Source of the DNA: Malurus cyaneus samueli
Lineage: Eukaryota > Chordata > Aves > Passeriformes > Maluridae
Length of the DNA stretch: 64,000 nt
Direction of reading: 5' to 3'
NCBI GenBank assembly: GCA_009741485.1
Contig: CM019216.1
Span: forward strand, 25,382,054 to 25,446,053
Positions 13,601 to 26,970 of this stretch are shown here, piece after piece; position 1 is the first letter of the stretch, and each line of letters opens with the position of its first letter. The notes beneath the pieces were generated by a model. That model did not search any database, had not been told where the DNA came from, and saw nothing but the letters and a program-made list of their open reading frames with translations. A program made the position numbers and the translations under genes.

Positions 13601-16600
13601 TTCTGTTGTGATGAATTCTTTGTGCTGTTTCCCTTTACTCTGGTCATCCATGTTTTCTTAGATCACTTCTTTTCCCATTAGAAAGGGAGGAGCTGCTGGT
13701 TTTGTGTGACTGAATCAGGCTGAATAGGCTTTTCCTCAGTGGAACAATGAAACAGGTACAATATAGGCAAAGTCACTGATCTGTAGGAAAGAGAAATGAG
13801 TAGCTGTGTGTTTACATTAAACACTTGTAATGATGTCAAAAACACAAGAACTGAAGAAAAAGAACTTGCTGCTTTTGAGCAAAAGCAATATTTTAGATTG
13901 ACACTTGCTGAAAGTGATGGGAATTGGTCACAGGTCTAAAAAAAAAAACCCTCAAAGGAAAGCCAAAGAGTAAGGTTTCTGTTCACCTTGAATTCTGTAG
14001 CAGTGTAAATACTTCTGGATGCAAAAGAAAAGAAGGTGATAGTGTTATACATATATACTTGATGATTTTGGTAGATCTGTGAGTTTATTAAATGGCAATG
14101 AGTATGTGAATATAAATCAGAAAATCCACTGCAAAACTCTCTACTTAACACTGATGCAATATATCCTCCCTAAAAGCTTAAAGCAATATTCCAAGGTAAA
14201 AAGAAAAATAGTAATGCATGTGTCTTTGCTACAGAACAATTTCTGTAATTCTTTTAATTTGGAGATATTACAGATCACTGTTTCAGACTCTGTCTGACAC
14301 TGGTAAAAACCACGCTTTATGTCTGTTTAACAGCAACTGAAAAGGCTATTCTTAAAAGTGGCAGGCAAATGTTACACTGGTGATGTCCTGTTACACTGGT
14401 GATGAGATCTCAGAGAACTTTAGTTGCTCTCTGCCCTGGTTTTCATTATTGAATTTCACAATTGCTTTACCCTGAGCTGCAGTAGTGTTAGAAACAAAAC
14501 AGGCCTTCTGATGATGAAAAGCAGCCTTGTTTTGCAGCTTCTAGTAGAATAGAGTGTCTAAAGTAGTCTCTATAAGACTATGATTTGCACAAGATACAAA
14601 GTAATTCCCATTCTGCTGCTGTGATGGGTGTAAAGAGTTTGCACTTTGATCTCAAGTACTCATCCTCAGAGGTCCAGAAGTACACATATCCTGTATGAAT
14701 ACTCTCATAAAATATGTACACAACAAAAAGCAGGTTTCATAAAAAAAAAGGAAACAAAAAAAAGAAGACTATAGAAAGTGGTGAGGCAAGGTGTGAGGGT
14801 CACACTAACACCACTTATTCACTGTGCTCAAATTGCCCCTGACACTGAAGTGGTTTGACACTGACAAATTTTATCAACTTTTGTGTCAATATGAGATGCT
14901 GCCAGAAACACAGTATATAAACATGCCATTGAAACACGGTATAAAGGACTTTCTATGTAAAAGAAAATCCAATAAAAAAAAAATTCAGTATCCTGCCTCA
15001 AACCCAGGACTTCCTTGTGTGTTTATTTTTAATAAAATACCTTTTGTGTGCAATCCTTCTATCACACAGTTTCTGACTTAATTTGTAAGGCACTTTGGTA
15101 CGGCATGATTTTTTTGTTACTTCAAGCAACCCTCCAGCTGTGGACCAGCATTTGGGTCAGACTGATTTGCTCTCGGCAGGGAACTAAGAACACATAATGC
15201 TTTCAGTTGTACATTATGACTTTGGGGGCTTGTTGTGGGAAATAGCCAAAAGTGTTATCTTAATCCATTCAACAGTGTACAGTTTGGTCTGCTAATCAGT
15301 CACAACTCTTAGAAAGGAGCACATAAGCAACAGTTTTCAGAAAATGCTGGTAAAGTTTACAGTGGTTTGCTAGTCTTTAATCAACTCCATATTAATTCTC
15401 ATGACTAATTCTTATTCACATGACAGTTATTGTAATCTTATCAATGACATACTAATTATTATTTTTATGACAATGATTGCAATGAGAAAAGCAAATTGTA
15501 CTTCATGAAGCTTTTCTTGTGATAAAGATTATTGCGAGGATTAGACAGGACGCAAAGTTAAACCCACCCACTTAACAATTCTGAAATTGTCTTCTGATGC
15601 CATAAGGGAGGTGACTGCTTGGACATTATCATTCACAAAAATAAAAAGCAGGTCTGTACTTCCTTCAACACAGAGAATCATCATTCACAGATTATATTGT
15701 TAGTTATAAAGGCTGTTATTATGCAAATTAATAAACAAGCAAGAAATTTATTCTCTTAGTTTAGCTAAACAAGAAGGGGAGTAGGCATGAAAAGCAGAGC
15801 ATGGCCAAATTGACATGTTTGGCAAAAATTCCTCTTCTTTTATATTGAGATGAAAATTTTGTAGTAAACTGAAGAGAAAGATGCTTAGTCCATCCTGCCA
15901 GTCTCATTTTTTAAAAATATTTGCTTTTTCCAATGTGTGTCTGTTTTTCATCCTCTTCTCTCACTTGTTATTAAGGATGCTACCTTTACTATGTTACAAA
16001 AGAAGTTGTAGAATAGTTTTTTGTTTGTTTGAATGAAATATTTTGGCAGTTAGTGTAACAGACAGTATTTTCGCAAAATAAAAGTAAAGAACATATTAAA
16101 GTTTTCCAGTTACTACCATTACGTGAATAACATGCCGTAGTAATTTGTCAATCTGGAAGATAAATGTTCTGAAATTTAAAGAAATTTCATGGCATAGAAA
16201 GCATCCTTTATATTGTAGTCATGGGCTTTTACGATGTGTAGTATTCATCAATGAGCATAACTCATTTAGTCATAATGCTGTCCTGATTGATTAAGACGCA
16301 TTAACATCAATTGGCTAAATTTACAAAAGTTGATTGAGGTGGCTCAAAACTGAATTAGCCTGATATTAGCTTGAAATGAAGTAACTGAAATGCAGAACTG
16401 AAGTTGAACTTGACTATATACACCATATTTATATGATCATCCAGGTCTTGCTTCAAAAATGAAAACTGAATATCCTTTCTTTCTTTGTTTAGACAAATGC
16501 ACACCTCATAGGACTATGGAAAGCTAAACTAATTCTCCTGTATATCACAACCTTTATGTAAGCAGCATGTGGGTTTTTCATCTTTACATACAGCTAAGGA

Positions 16601-19600
16601 TTTTAGATACAATTAATAATGCTTCAGTTAATATGAAAATCACTATGTTCAAGACTATATTGTTGTTATATTGAATTTGTGGTGGCAGAAGGGGAGAGCA
16701 CATTTTGGAGCAAAAGAAGAAGGTAGAGTTTTATGGCTTTTTTAGATATATATTTTAAAACTATTTTGTGCAAATGAGGCACAATAAACAACTCAGAATT
16801 TCAGCATCCAGTTCCAGAAACATCAGTTGCCTCTTAGGCTAAATATCAATATTATCATCTATTTAAAACAGAAGAGAACCATTCAAGACTGGGACAAGGT
16901 CATAATGTCCTAATAATTTTCTCCTTTAGATCATAAATCACTATTTAATTTTCACTACATAGATCCAGACTGCACAGATGCAAAATCAGGCAATGAATTA
17001 AAATAAATTATTTCCTAGATGACAAGTGGGGAAAATATGGACACATTGTAACAGAAAGTGATTCATCCATGTAGTTGTACAATGATAAGGACATACACTT
17101 TTAAATTATAAACTAGACTAAAGGTGTCTTCCTTACATGTACAAGAGTATAAATAACTACTATGCTTCCAGCAATGCATAATTTATCTGGGAAGAAAAAA
17201 AAAAAATAAAAGTACTGTAAAGCAGTAGGGACAGAAAAGAATTCTGATCAATAACATTGCATAAGGGCTACTTTACATTTTCCAAAATGTCAGGAGTGTC
17301 CAACCGTGTTTTTACCTAAAGTGAACACAGGGTAGTACTGGTACCACAAAGAGATGATGATAAGATCAGTGTCTCTCATTAATATCTGCCTAAACACAAA
17401 GTTTAATCCCCCTTCCATGGGCAATAAGTAAAAAATTGAGGTGAATCTGATAGAGAGCATTGTAAAAAGAAAAGGTGATGTCTTATGCAATGACATGCTT
17501 TTTTTGCTTTTGGAATAAATATTTTTCTAGAAAAATTTCTAGGAAGTTTTTTCTCCAAACTTTGCAGAGATTTAAAAGTGCCTGATTCCTATAGGTTTCA
17601 TAACCATACCCAAGAATGCTGCATTGAATAAACACAACTGAACATAAAAGGATGAGATGAGAAAGGAAATTACAAAGGTGTGGTAATATATTTACTCTTT
17701 CTAATTTTCCTTACTCTTTTAATTTTATTTTTTTTTTACAGCTTCCCTGAAACTTGCTCCGTATGGACAAACCTGCAACAAATACAGGGTGAGAGTGATG
17801 TAGTACAAACAAGGGCAAATATGTAACTTCTGCAGTCCATAGCTGTTAATTAGCCACAAGTTCATGGCAAGGTAACAACTAATAGGCTCCAGAGCATCTC
17901 TCTGCAGTTCTGCAAATGGAATTTTATAAAAATATAAAGACAAGGATACACTACTCCGTAGAAAGACTGCTCACTCTTCATTTTGGTTTTCTAAACAATT
18001 TATTTCAAATGCAGTAGTGTACAAAAGAATGGGAAAAAAGCTATAGCTGAAGGAGAAGTGCTGCATCTTTTCTGTTGGATGAAAATCTGGTTTTTAAATG
18101 ACTGTGCTGATTATCCCTCCTTACAGGGCTTCTGAACACATCACATAACACATGAACAGGATTCCTTTCAAATGAAATTAAACTAGAACACGCACTCCCA
18201 GTGTGTAACTAATAAATCCAACTGCTAAGAAGCATTCAAGTCCCCAGGTAGAAACCAAAGCTACTCCAAAATAAAAATCCTGAACTACATAACATGAATA
18301 TCCAGCTTTCCACATGCTTTGTTGTCAAGATCTGCTTCAACTGAGCTGTACTACTTGCTGTGTTGTACTGAAGCTTGCTGACCAATGCTACCAGAGATAC
18401 AAAAAAACCAGAATGTCTGACATTTTGCACACCTTTCCCAGCACTCTTTCATATTTCCTTTGAACAACTGCTGTGTTGCAATCTGAAAAACAAATATTCC
18501 TCTCAACCGTTTATGTTTCTCATTAAAGAGCTGTGAATAAGACCAGAAACAATTTGAGCTGAGACATTCAGAGCTCTATTTATCTTCTATTTTTATACAT
18601 CAAACTCTACTTGTGGCACTTCTCCTGTGAATCCTCCTTTTTTTGTGCCTGGGAAGTAGCTTAATAGTATGAAACAGATTTTCCTATTTTAACTTTAAAT
18701 TGTTATCAGTTTGTACTGAAAATTGCCTTACTTGGGGAACACATAGTGGGTTAAAATAATACTTTCATATTAAAAAAGTTGTATATATTTTAACATATAA
18801 AAAGTCTGAAAATATTAAAAAAGTATCATTGATTCTTTCCTTTTCCACCCCACAGAAATAATTCTTTTTCCTTGTATGGACATGTTTTTTTTCAGGAAGG
18901 CAGGTATTCTTCTCTGATCTCCTGTTACGTTACTTTACCTCACATTTCAGTGTGTACTTAGACTTACCAAAGTCATGCTTTGTGAAAAAAAAAGAAAAAA
19001 AATCCAATCCTGTGGTGGACATCAGGTACTGAAATGGCATTGCTTCCATTTCTTTTTTTCCATTTGCCATATTCTAGTTTTAGATTCATAGAAATATATC
19101 AATTTCTACATTACGCATTAACAATAATGTTCTACATTACGTGAGGAATGTTTAACAAATAAACACAACTGAATCAACTGTGAAAGGTTTCTGTTAAAAT
19201 ACTTTACGATAACCTTTCAGTCTTTCATTTGAAAAGTTGCATTCATGAATTCTGTCACATGCATTTATGTTCAAGATTTTTGCAGTTCTCATCACGTCCC
19301 TTTCCAATGTTCAGCACAGATGAAATTACATCATTGCTCTTACCTGTGAGAGTAATCATTCCTCCAAACCAGTTTGTTTATTTTATTGTCAGTTATGAAG
19401 TTGTTATCTACTTCTATTTAAATTCCACATTGGAAAGATTTATTTTGAGTAAAAAATGTGTATTTTAAAGTATACCAATTTTTCTATGATATTTACATAG
19501 TTATCACATCTATTTATTTAGACATAATATAAAACAAACATAAAAATTTCAAAGATAATACTGCAAAAATATAAAAATGAAATATATGATAATTTGATAA

Positions 19601-20406
19601 TGCAACCATAGATGTCAAGTTTACACTTCCATCCACTATTATATGGCAATAGAATTTTGCACATCAAAGACATCTAAACAGCAACACCAATGTCATTGAC
19701 AATCTGCAAAAATAAAATTACTTAGCTATTAAAGCATTTTGCAAATATTGTATTTAAGAAAATTATTTTTTTTGTCCAATAGCTTAACGTAGGTCTGAAA
19801 GGAGTGGAAAAATCTGTTTAGATTAATTAAAATAAAATAAATCACTGACCATTTATTTAGTTTTCTTTATTAATATGAATGGAAACAATTTTTCTTTTTC
19901 CTCAAGATAAACCCTTAATTTTGTCTATCTTAAGACTGAATATAAGATTTCTACTTCAATATTTGCAAGATAGATGTTATTTAATGAAGGAAGAAATGTA
20001 GTTGTGCAGCCTAAGTAACTGAGGTGTTTTCTAAATCCTTAGAAAGTTCTTTATATACCAGGATTTGAGGGTTTTCTTGATATCTTTGTGAAGCTAACAC
20101 AAATTTTAAAAAATAAATATGATCCATTTAGGGAGCAAGAAGAGAAAGGCATAGCTATTGAAATTAAAGGCTAAGGCCCTCCTGAAGAAAGTTCAAGAAG
20201 TTTCTCAGACCTTGCAAAAGCAGAAGATTACCTGCCATGTTAATTTCTTGCTATAGAAGAGAAAGAGCTCCACAGTTTCAGAATTACTGCCTATCCTGGA
20301 AGAACTTAATATCCTTATTTTCTTGTGTCATTACAAAATCTCCCAGGTCCCCTAAACTTCCTCTTCTTGTGAAGGCTGATTTGCATAACTCTCATTACCC
20401 ACTTAA

Positions 20407-20517
20407 TTTTGTTTGGTTTTTTGGTGGTTTTTTTTTTTTTTGGTTTTTGGTTTCTTTTTTTTGTTTGTAACATTGTTGTTTTTTTTGTTTATTTGTTTGT
20501 TTGTTTGTTTTTTTTAA
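20407..20517. repeat. T-rich low-complexity block (TTTG/TTTTG-like)
   Basis: About 110 bp consist almost only of T with single or double G interruptions, including a (TTTG)n run near 20491-20510. It generates hydrophobic F/W/V-rich chance frames in two plus-strand frames, which should not be read as membrane proteins. Confidence 0.85.
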
Positions 20518-21491
20518 TAAACAGTGCTCTGTGCATTTGCCTAAGAAGGGGAAGACTTGTATGTAACTTGATTCCTCTGCCTAGGAGTGATGGCGTGCAC
20601 TGGCAGTGATCTAACTATATGTTGTGCAAGAAGCATCCACTCAAATTGTGGAGCAACTGGTGTTCCATGAATGAAAAAAGAGACCACAGAGTACCCACCT
20701 TGCAGCCACTTGTGTGAGCAGCTTTCCATAACAACTACTTTTAGGGTGCATGGCATAATTACCCTATTTGAGTTTTGCTGTACTAATACACAAAATAATG
20801 GCAGCTACTATCTTCCAAAGGAAGATTTCCAAAAGAAAACACTGCCTGGGACTCATAAAAGTAGGGAAGATCATAAAAAAATTAGAGGATCAGAAGGATC
20901 CTACAAAAAAAGCAGCAGCTTGGCAATGTAAATCATGCCAAGGTATTTTACAACGTTCATCAATGAATATAGTTCACAGAAAAAAAAAAAATAAAAACCT
21001 TTCTCTCTTTTGATTTAATAAATAGTTTTTATGATTTATAATTGTTGCAATGATTGCACCAATCCAGAAAGTCAGTGTTCATGATATATTTATAGCTAAT
21101 AACAGCTTCTTAATCATGTGCCTTGGAAATCTTTATTAACCTTAAATAACTTTCACACTTTAGGATGAAATTTACACTAAATTCATTTTAGGATGAAGGT
21201 GACTTTTACTGCAATTCTTGTCTGAGGCATGCTTAGCAATATGCACATGGTCATCAGCACTTTGAGTGACAGATTATTATCTAATCTGGCATTCCATTTG
21301 CACAGGCACTTTTCCAGTAGATTTGACATTGATCATCTGTCCATTTGATTTGTTAACTTCATAAAAATGTGTTTTTTTACAAAATTACTGAAAGCTTGTA
21401 ACTCAGTACAGGAATGTTATTTTATATTTTACTTCATCATTAATTTGTTTTCCAGAGAAGTGGCTTTGTTTGGTGAAACCAATAACTTTTT

Positions 21492-21515
21492 TTGTTGTTG
21501 TTGTTGTTGTTGTTG
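21492..21515 (+). repeat. (TTG)8 microsatellite
   Basis: Eight perfect TTG units sit inside a T-rich context. Confidence 0.9.
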
Positions 21516-22066
21516 GGTTTTTTTTCTGTATCACCTTTCCACAGCTAAATAAGCCTCAGGAATCTGGGGTTCAAATGTGATTAATTTGTCTGGCACAAGA
21601 AATGGGAAGCAAGACTGACAGGATGGGGAGATAGGAACAAAGTGCATCAGTATGAACATGAAATCCTCATATTAACTGCATAGTATCACAGTTGCTGTCA
21701 GCATGTTCACGCTATAATAAATCTAATTTTCTTATAGACATTCTCCTTATCTACCAAATGTTTATGAAAAAAAAAATCAGAAAAAAATCAGAAACCACAA
21801 ATCAAAACAAAGTATGACATTAGAAAGAAAATCAGCTCTCCCAGATTTTGGGAACAAAAAATATCTCGGTTTAAGTTTATTGAGTAAACTTAACATTCAC
21901 TACATAGTATTTTCTCTACCAGGATGTCTTTTAAAAAGGTAAATATTACAGCCTACCTATTTTTTCCCTATTCATGCAAAAGCTCACTGACACTCTTTAG
22001 GACTGTGCATAAAAATGGATGAATCTGTGTGCAAATGGCCACACATTTTCTGCAATGTCCGTACGT

Positions 22067-22091
22067 NNNNNNNNNNNNNNNNNNNNNNNNN
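22067..22091. other. Assembly gap of 25 N
   Basis: Twenty-five undetermined bases separate ordinary AT-rich DNA on the left from the pyrimidine-skewed block on the right. A round number of Ns usually means an unsized gap, so the true distance is unknown. Confidence 0.97.
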
Positions 22092-23885
22092 TTCCCCTGT
22101 GTCCCCTGGCTTTCTTCCCAGCCCCCCTGCCCCCTCTTTCCCACGGCCCATTTCGCCCTTTCGTGTTTCTCTATTCTTTTTATCTCCCCCTTTTCGGCTC
22201 TCACTCTCCACCCCGCCGCCTCTTTCCCGCCCCCCCTTTCTTTTCCTTTCCTCCAGCCGCCCATTTTCTTGCCCCGCCCATTCGCCCGCCCACCGGCCCC
22301 TCGCCTGGCCGCGTTCCCCGCTCCGACGGCGATTTCGGTTCCTTTTCGCCCTTCCCTATGGTCTTCTTTCTCTTCTCTTTTTCTCCCTCTTGGTCACTTG
22401 CCCTGCCGCTTGCCCCCCTCGCCTCATTCTTTCTTCCGGCCTTTTCTTCGCTTCCGTCTTCCCTTTTTTTTGGCCGCCGCTCTCTCTTCCCCGTGTCGTT
22501 GCTGCCTTTTGCCCCCTTCCTCCCGGCTGCCCTCCCCGCGTCCTTTCTTGTGTCCTTTGCTCCTGTTCCGCCTGCCTCGGTTGCCTCCCCTCGCTGTTCC
22601 TGTTCCTTCCGTCTTCTACCTTCCCCGCGCCTTGTCATTTCTCCTTCTGCCGCTATTTGTCGGCCGCCGCCCCTCGGTGTCCTTTCCGCCTTTTGCTTCT
22701 CCCCATCTCGGCCTTTGTTTCCATCTCTTTTCTGCGCTGGGGCCTCTCTGGCGCTGCCGCGCTCCTGCGCTCCGTCCCCCCTTCCTCCGCCTCCTTTCTT
22801 TTGCCTTTTCTTTTGCCCGGCCTCTCCCGCTTCCTTTTCCCCTCTTTGTTTTTTTCCTCCCTCTCCCCTTCTGTTTCCTCTTATTCCCTGTGCCCGTCCC
22901 TTCCTCTTCCTCTCCTTTCATGTCTCCTTTTTCCGTCTTTTGCCCCTCACTTCTGCTACTATCGTCGCCGTCTGGCGCCCTTTCCCGTCCCTGCCCTCTT
23001 CATTTCGTTACCGGATTCCACCTCTTTCTGCAGTCTATCCGGACCCGCTGCTTTCCCCGGCATTTTTCCCCTCCTCTCCGTGGGTTCCTGCTGTTTGCCC
23101 CCGCCTCGGTGGCGGCTCTCCCTGCCCCGCCCGTCACTCTTCCCTCCCTCTCGTCTCCCACGTTCGCCTGCGGCACCTTTTCCAACTCCTGCCACCTTTG
23201 CCATGTTTTCGCTGTACGCCGCCCCCTGCTCCTTCTCTCTCATGTTGCTCATTTTGGTTTTCCCCGTGCCCCACGCCCCCCCCTTCCCTTCCTCCCACGC
23301 TGTGCTGCCCGGTACTCTCTCCCCTCGCGCCGGTTTTCCAGCCGCTGCGGTCTCATCCTCACTCCCTTTTCCCGCCGCAGACGCGAGGCCACCGCCGGTC
23401 CTTGCCCTACCCGTCTGCTGGCCGTCGCCTTGCCCGCTTTTGGCGGATGCACCCGCACCTCGCCCCCCTCCCCCTTGGTCGCCTTTGGGTACTGCGGCGC
23501 CTCTCTTTGCCCTGCTCTGCCGCTGGTCCTGGAAGCGTTGCACCCCTCCCCCTCTTGCCCTCCCAAGTTCCTCCCATCTTGCCCTCTCGGGTCTCGTCTA
23601 CCGCTCCAGTGCTACGTAACCCCCCGTACGCCCGCTCCTGTACTGTCCCTCCCCTCCGGGCCGCCCCCCTGGCCCCGCCGGCTCCGCGACACCCGTAGAT
23701 GTCTGTCCCTCGGTCTACTTTACTCCCCGAGCCTCCCCTTTTTTCTTCAATTTTTTCTTTCTTTCCCATGGACGTTGGCTTTTTCTACTTCTCGCCGCAG
23801 CCTCCTACACTAGGGGTTTTTTTGCTCATACTCTTTGCCTCTTGTTTTTCCCTCTTGTACCTCATTTCCTGTCATATCCGTGTCT
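22092..23885. repeat. Pyrimidine-skewed low-complexity block, about 1.8 kb
   Basis: From the gap edge to about 23.88 kb the plus strand is dominated by C and T. G is a minority base and A is very rare: 60-base lines near 22141, 22681 and 22741 hold 4, 2 and 0 A. CpG dinucleotides are common, unlike anywhere else in the window. There is no fixed period. Stop codons need A, so all three plus frames stay open for more than 530 codons, and several minus frames give Arg/Gly/Glu/Lys-rich strings. Three overlapping open frames with no domain or codon bias are a composition effect, not genes. It is either real polypurine/polypyrimidine DNA or low-quality consensus at a gap edge. A returns gradually from about 23.69 kb. 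Confidence 0.8.
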
Positions 23886-24179
23886 AGGCAGACCTTCATC
23901 CTTTCACCTGTATAACACCCCTAGTCTACGTAAAAAACCACGTTCTTTCTCGGTGAACACACATTTTCCTCAAAGGGCAGCTCCAGTTGGGATTTGAGGC
24001 TAGATGGATACAAAATTTATTTTTTTCATCATGAGTAAATTGCTTGGTCTGGATCCTAAATTTTCACTTGCCTCAATTGATCTTAATGTTGATATTTTTT
24101 TCTCAAAGCAATTCCAACTAAAAAAAAATATGACGCAGATTTTATAGAAAACTATGATTTGGCATTTGCCAAAAATTGC

Positions 24180-24182
<3 letters not shown>

Positions 24183-24216
<34 letters not shown>
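24183..24216 (+). repeat. Poly(T) tract, T34
   Basis: This is a pure run of 34 T about 300 bp from the pyrimidine-skewed block. No retroelement body adjoins it, so I cannot say it is a reverse-oriented poly(A) tail. CR1 elements do not carry such tails. Confidence 0.95.
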
Positions 24217-24221
<5 letters not shown>

Positions 24222-26864
24222 CTGTAGTTATATAATTTACTTTCACAGTTATATAAAGATTAACACATAATGGTATTATTTTAGCACAAAACAAATATGT
24301 AGAAAAGTAATCTTTGGAGATGCCTCAAAATAAAGGCAAAATAATGATTCTGAGTAAGTTCTTGGTACTTGCTACAGTATCTCTTCATCTCAGAGATGCC
24401 CCATCTCATTAAAATATATGTAAACAAATTCCTATATGTGTATAAGCAAAAATGCTTAATACACCTATGTTGCCTTCTTCCTCAAATCTTCAGAAGTATA
24501 AAGGCACAATCTCTTGGTTTAATTAGAATAGTAAAGGAACATTAACAGCTATTTGATTCAACCTATGTCATTCTTAACATGATCAAATTTGTACACCAAG
24601 AAATTACGGTAGTTCATCCTGGTTTATGAAGGTGTTTTTCAAAATGCATCAACTACACTTTGAATAGATATTGCTTCCAAAAAAAATGGATACTGAATCT
24701 AACTAAAATTCCTTAAAATATTTATGCATGTTTTGCAATCATTCATTGCAATGACAAGATTATAAAAATATAATGAGAAAGAATAAATAATTGCTAAAAT
24801 GAAACCTAAAACTCCTCTGATCTGGGAACTCTCCATGCTAGTTGCTTGGGCTTTCTAATGGCTTTCAGAAAATTTGTCTGCTTTAGAAATGAAAGAAATG
24901 TTGTTCTTGAAAGATGCATTCTTTGGTTTTATAGGAGAGTGAAAAGGTTTGTTTAGAATAAAAATAAGGAGAAACACTAAATTTCTAAATTTCCTTCGAA
25001 ATATTTTGCATTTTTTCTGTAAGAAAGCCATTTACACAGTTTATCATTGCACATATTGAGTCAAATACAGTTTTCTGTTCTGCAAGCATCAACTCCTAAA
25101 CCAGGTAAATTCTATGTAATCTGTACATGGTTTGCTGTCAGTCTGGAGAGGGATAACAGTGTGAAAACAGTAACATCAAAACTAACTTTAAACACCTTGG
25201 GAACAAATTCATCCTGTCACATCTACAATCAAATCCAAGGAAAGCTTTTCAAGGTTTGCTATCTTAAATAAGGACTAAAAGCCCTTCAAGCTCTTATGCA
25301 TTACAAAGTGAACTCTTAAGAGGGTGTGCAGGCCCACATTTAGCCCAGACTTTATCTCTCTAATCTGGTGATGAATACAGCAGGCCACCATCTGGTGTGC
25401 GTGTACATCAGCAACCACAACACAGCCCTACAATTTAATAATCACAAACTTTAACTGCTACTTACCACTTATTTCCAGCTACAGAAGGTCTCTGATTAAA
25501 TCTGCCAAGCAAACGTGGAAAACCAGCAGAAGATTAACTGTTTTTGTCCCGGGTTGAGTTTCAGATGCAGACAGTGAAGCAGGGAGAGCTCTGCTGTTGC
25601 TACGGAAACCTGACGCTGAGGATTTAGTGACAACAGCATCACAGGGTATTGTACTAGAGATTGTCTGCTTGAGGGACTAGACAGCTGGCTGCTGATAAGA
25701 AATAAGAATGGACTCCAAATGTTTTCAATTTGCTTTATCAGAGGAATCCTTTCATTGCCTCAAATGTATTAATTTGATAGCAGATACAAAGAATTTTTAT
25801 TAATGTTAGAAAAATATTTGAAACATAATCTGCCTGGAAGCTCTCACTGCAGGTAACTAATCTTCCTGAACTCTTACTCAATACTTATAATTTATCAATT
25901 AATACTGTATTTTAGTCTGATGAATATTTAATTCATATATATATGATTTCTCAAACAATTTGTCTTTAAAGTGAATACTTATAAAAATGAAGACATTTAA
26001 AGTCGTTGTGTTTTAAGTTTATTAATTATAGCTGAAAAAGGATCTAAAGAGGAAAGGTTTACAACAAATTCCAGATTCAGAGAGGCCTGGAACTATTAAA
26101 TTTCAGAGATTTATTTGTTAATCAGTGATTTAGTTTTGTAAATATTTTTATTTTGTGATAAAAAAATTAAAATACTATTAAAATTCAGAAATATTATTTC
26201 TGAACACAGGCAGCATGTACTGCAAAGGATCACCTATCAAAATGTAGACTGATGTATGCATTTGACAAGTCAAAATTTTCTTTTATAAAGTATTTTTCTA
26301 CTTCACAAGTCTTTCTGAGTTCCATTTATATCTGGTGGTTAGTTGATTGCTATCATATTAACAAATATAATTAAAATATTATCTGAAAACAAAACCTGTG
26401 ATTATTCTATCAAATATGTCTTTTTTTTTGTTAGTTCATTTGAGCTCCAGAGTATTAGTTCATTAGAAAGCTTACATAAATACATAGAAATAATATTTTA
26501 TATTCAATTGAGGGTCTTCTGTTTCAAGGAATTTTACAAACACATTTCCCACAACATAATATTGGAAAATCTGTTGTAGTACTTACCAAAGTAACTCCTT
26601 TCCTTCAGAAATAAGGCCACTGCAACTTTACTCTCCAAATAGAGCAGGAAGGATTGCCATTTCAAATGTCTAAACCAAGCACCACACAAGACCATTTGAT
26701 CAATATGGCTTTGAAGGTTAGAGATTGATTCAGTCCTACTGCATCTCCAGGAGTCTTAGATACTTTGAACATGAAGATAACCCCATCAACAGACCTCACC
26801 ATTAGCATCAAAGTGAATTTCTGATTACTTCAATAGTAGGGCCAAGCAATCCCTCCACCTACTA

Positions 26865-26970
26865 TCCCTAAAAAAGAAACCCAAAACCAAACCAACAAAC
26901 AAACCAAACAACAACAAAACACCAAAACCAACAAAAACAACAAATAACAGCATCCCCGCCCCCCCCAATA
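26865..26970. repeat. A/C-rich low-complexity block
   Basis: About 100 bp consist of A and C with almost no G or T, built from AAACC, AACAA and CAAA words and ending in a C-run near 26958-26967. It has no clear period. Confidence 0.75.

Larger units (their letters stand above)
10691..22066. other. AT-rich unique noncoding DNA with scattered simple repeats
   Basis: No gene was found. Simple sequence includes a T-rich block with G interruptions at 20407-20517, (TTG)8 at 21492-21515, and a two-copy tandem repeat (14372-14385 and 14391-14404, period 19). Stretches at about 15372-15775 and 16210-16400 are dense in ATTA, TAAT and octamer-like motifs and look like conserved noncoding elements by texture only. 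The open frames here are below 90 codons and have no recognised domains. Confidence 0.6.

Noticed and set aside
20520..20993. Possible processed pseudogene ending in an A-rich run
   Set aside because: Lys-rich frames at 20671-21013 did not match any ribosomal or other protein I know. No target-site duplication was found, and bird retrocopies are rare.
22201..23769. Minus-strand Arg/Gly/Lys/Glu-rich proteins
   Set aside because: They are the purine-rich complement of the skewed block and show no domain or consistent frame.
22015..23813. Long plus-strand proteins of 534-594 residues
   Set aside because: All three frames are open at once, the residues are P/S/F/L-rich without domains, and the effect follows from lack of A. 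One edge includes undetermined residues from the N gap.
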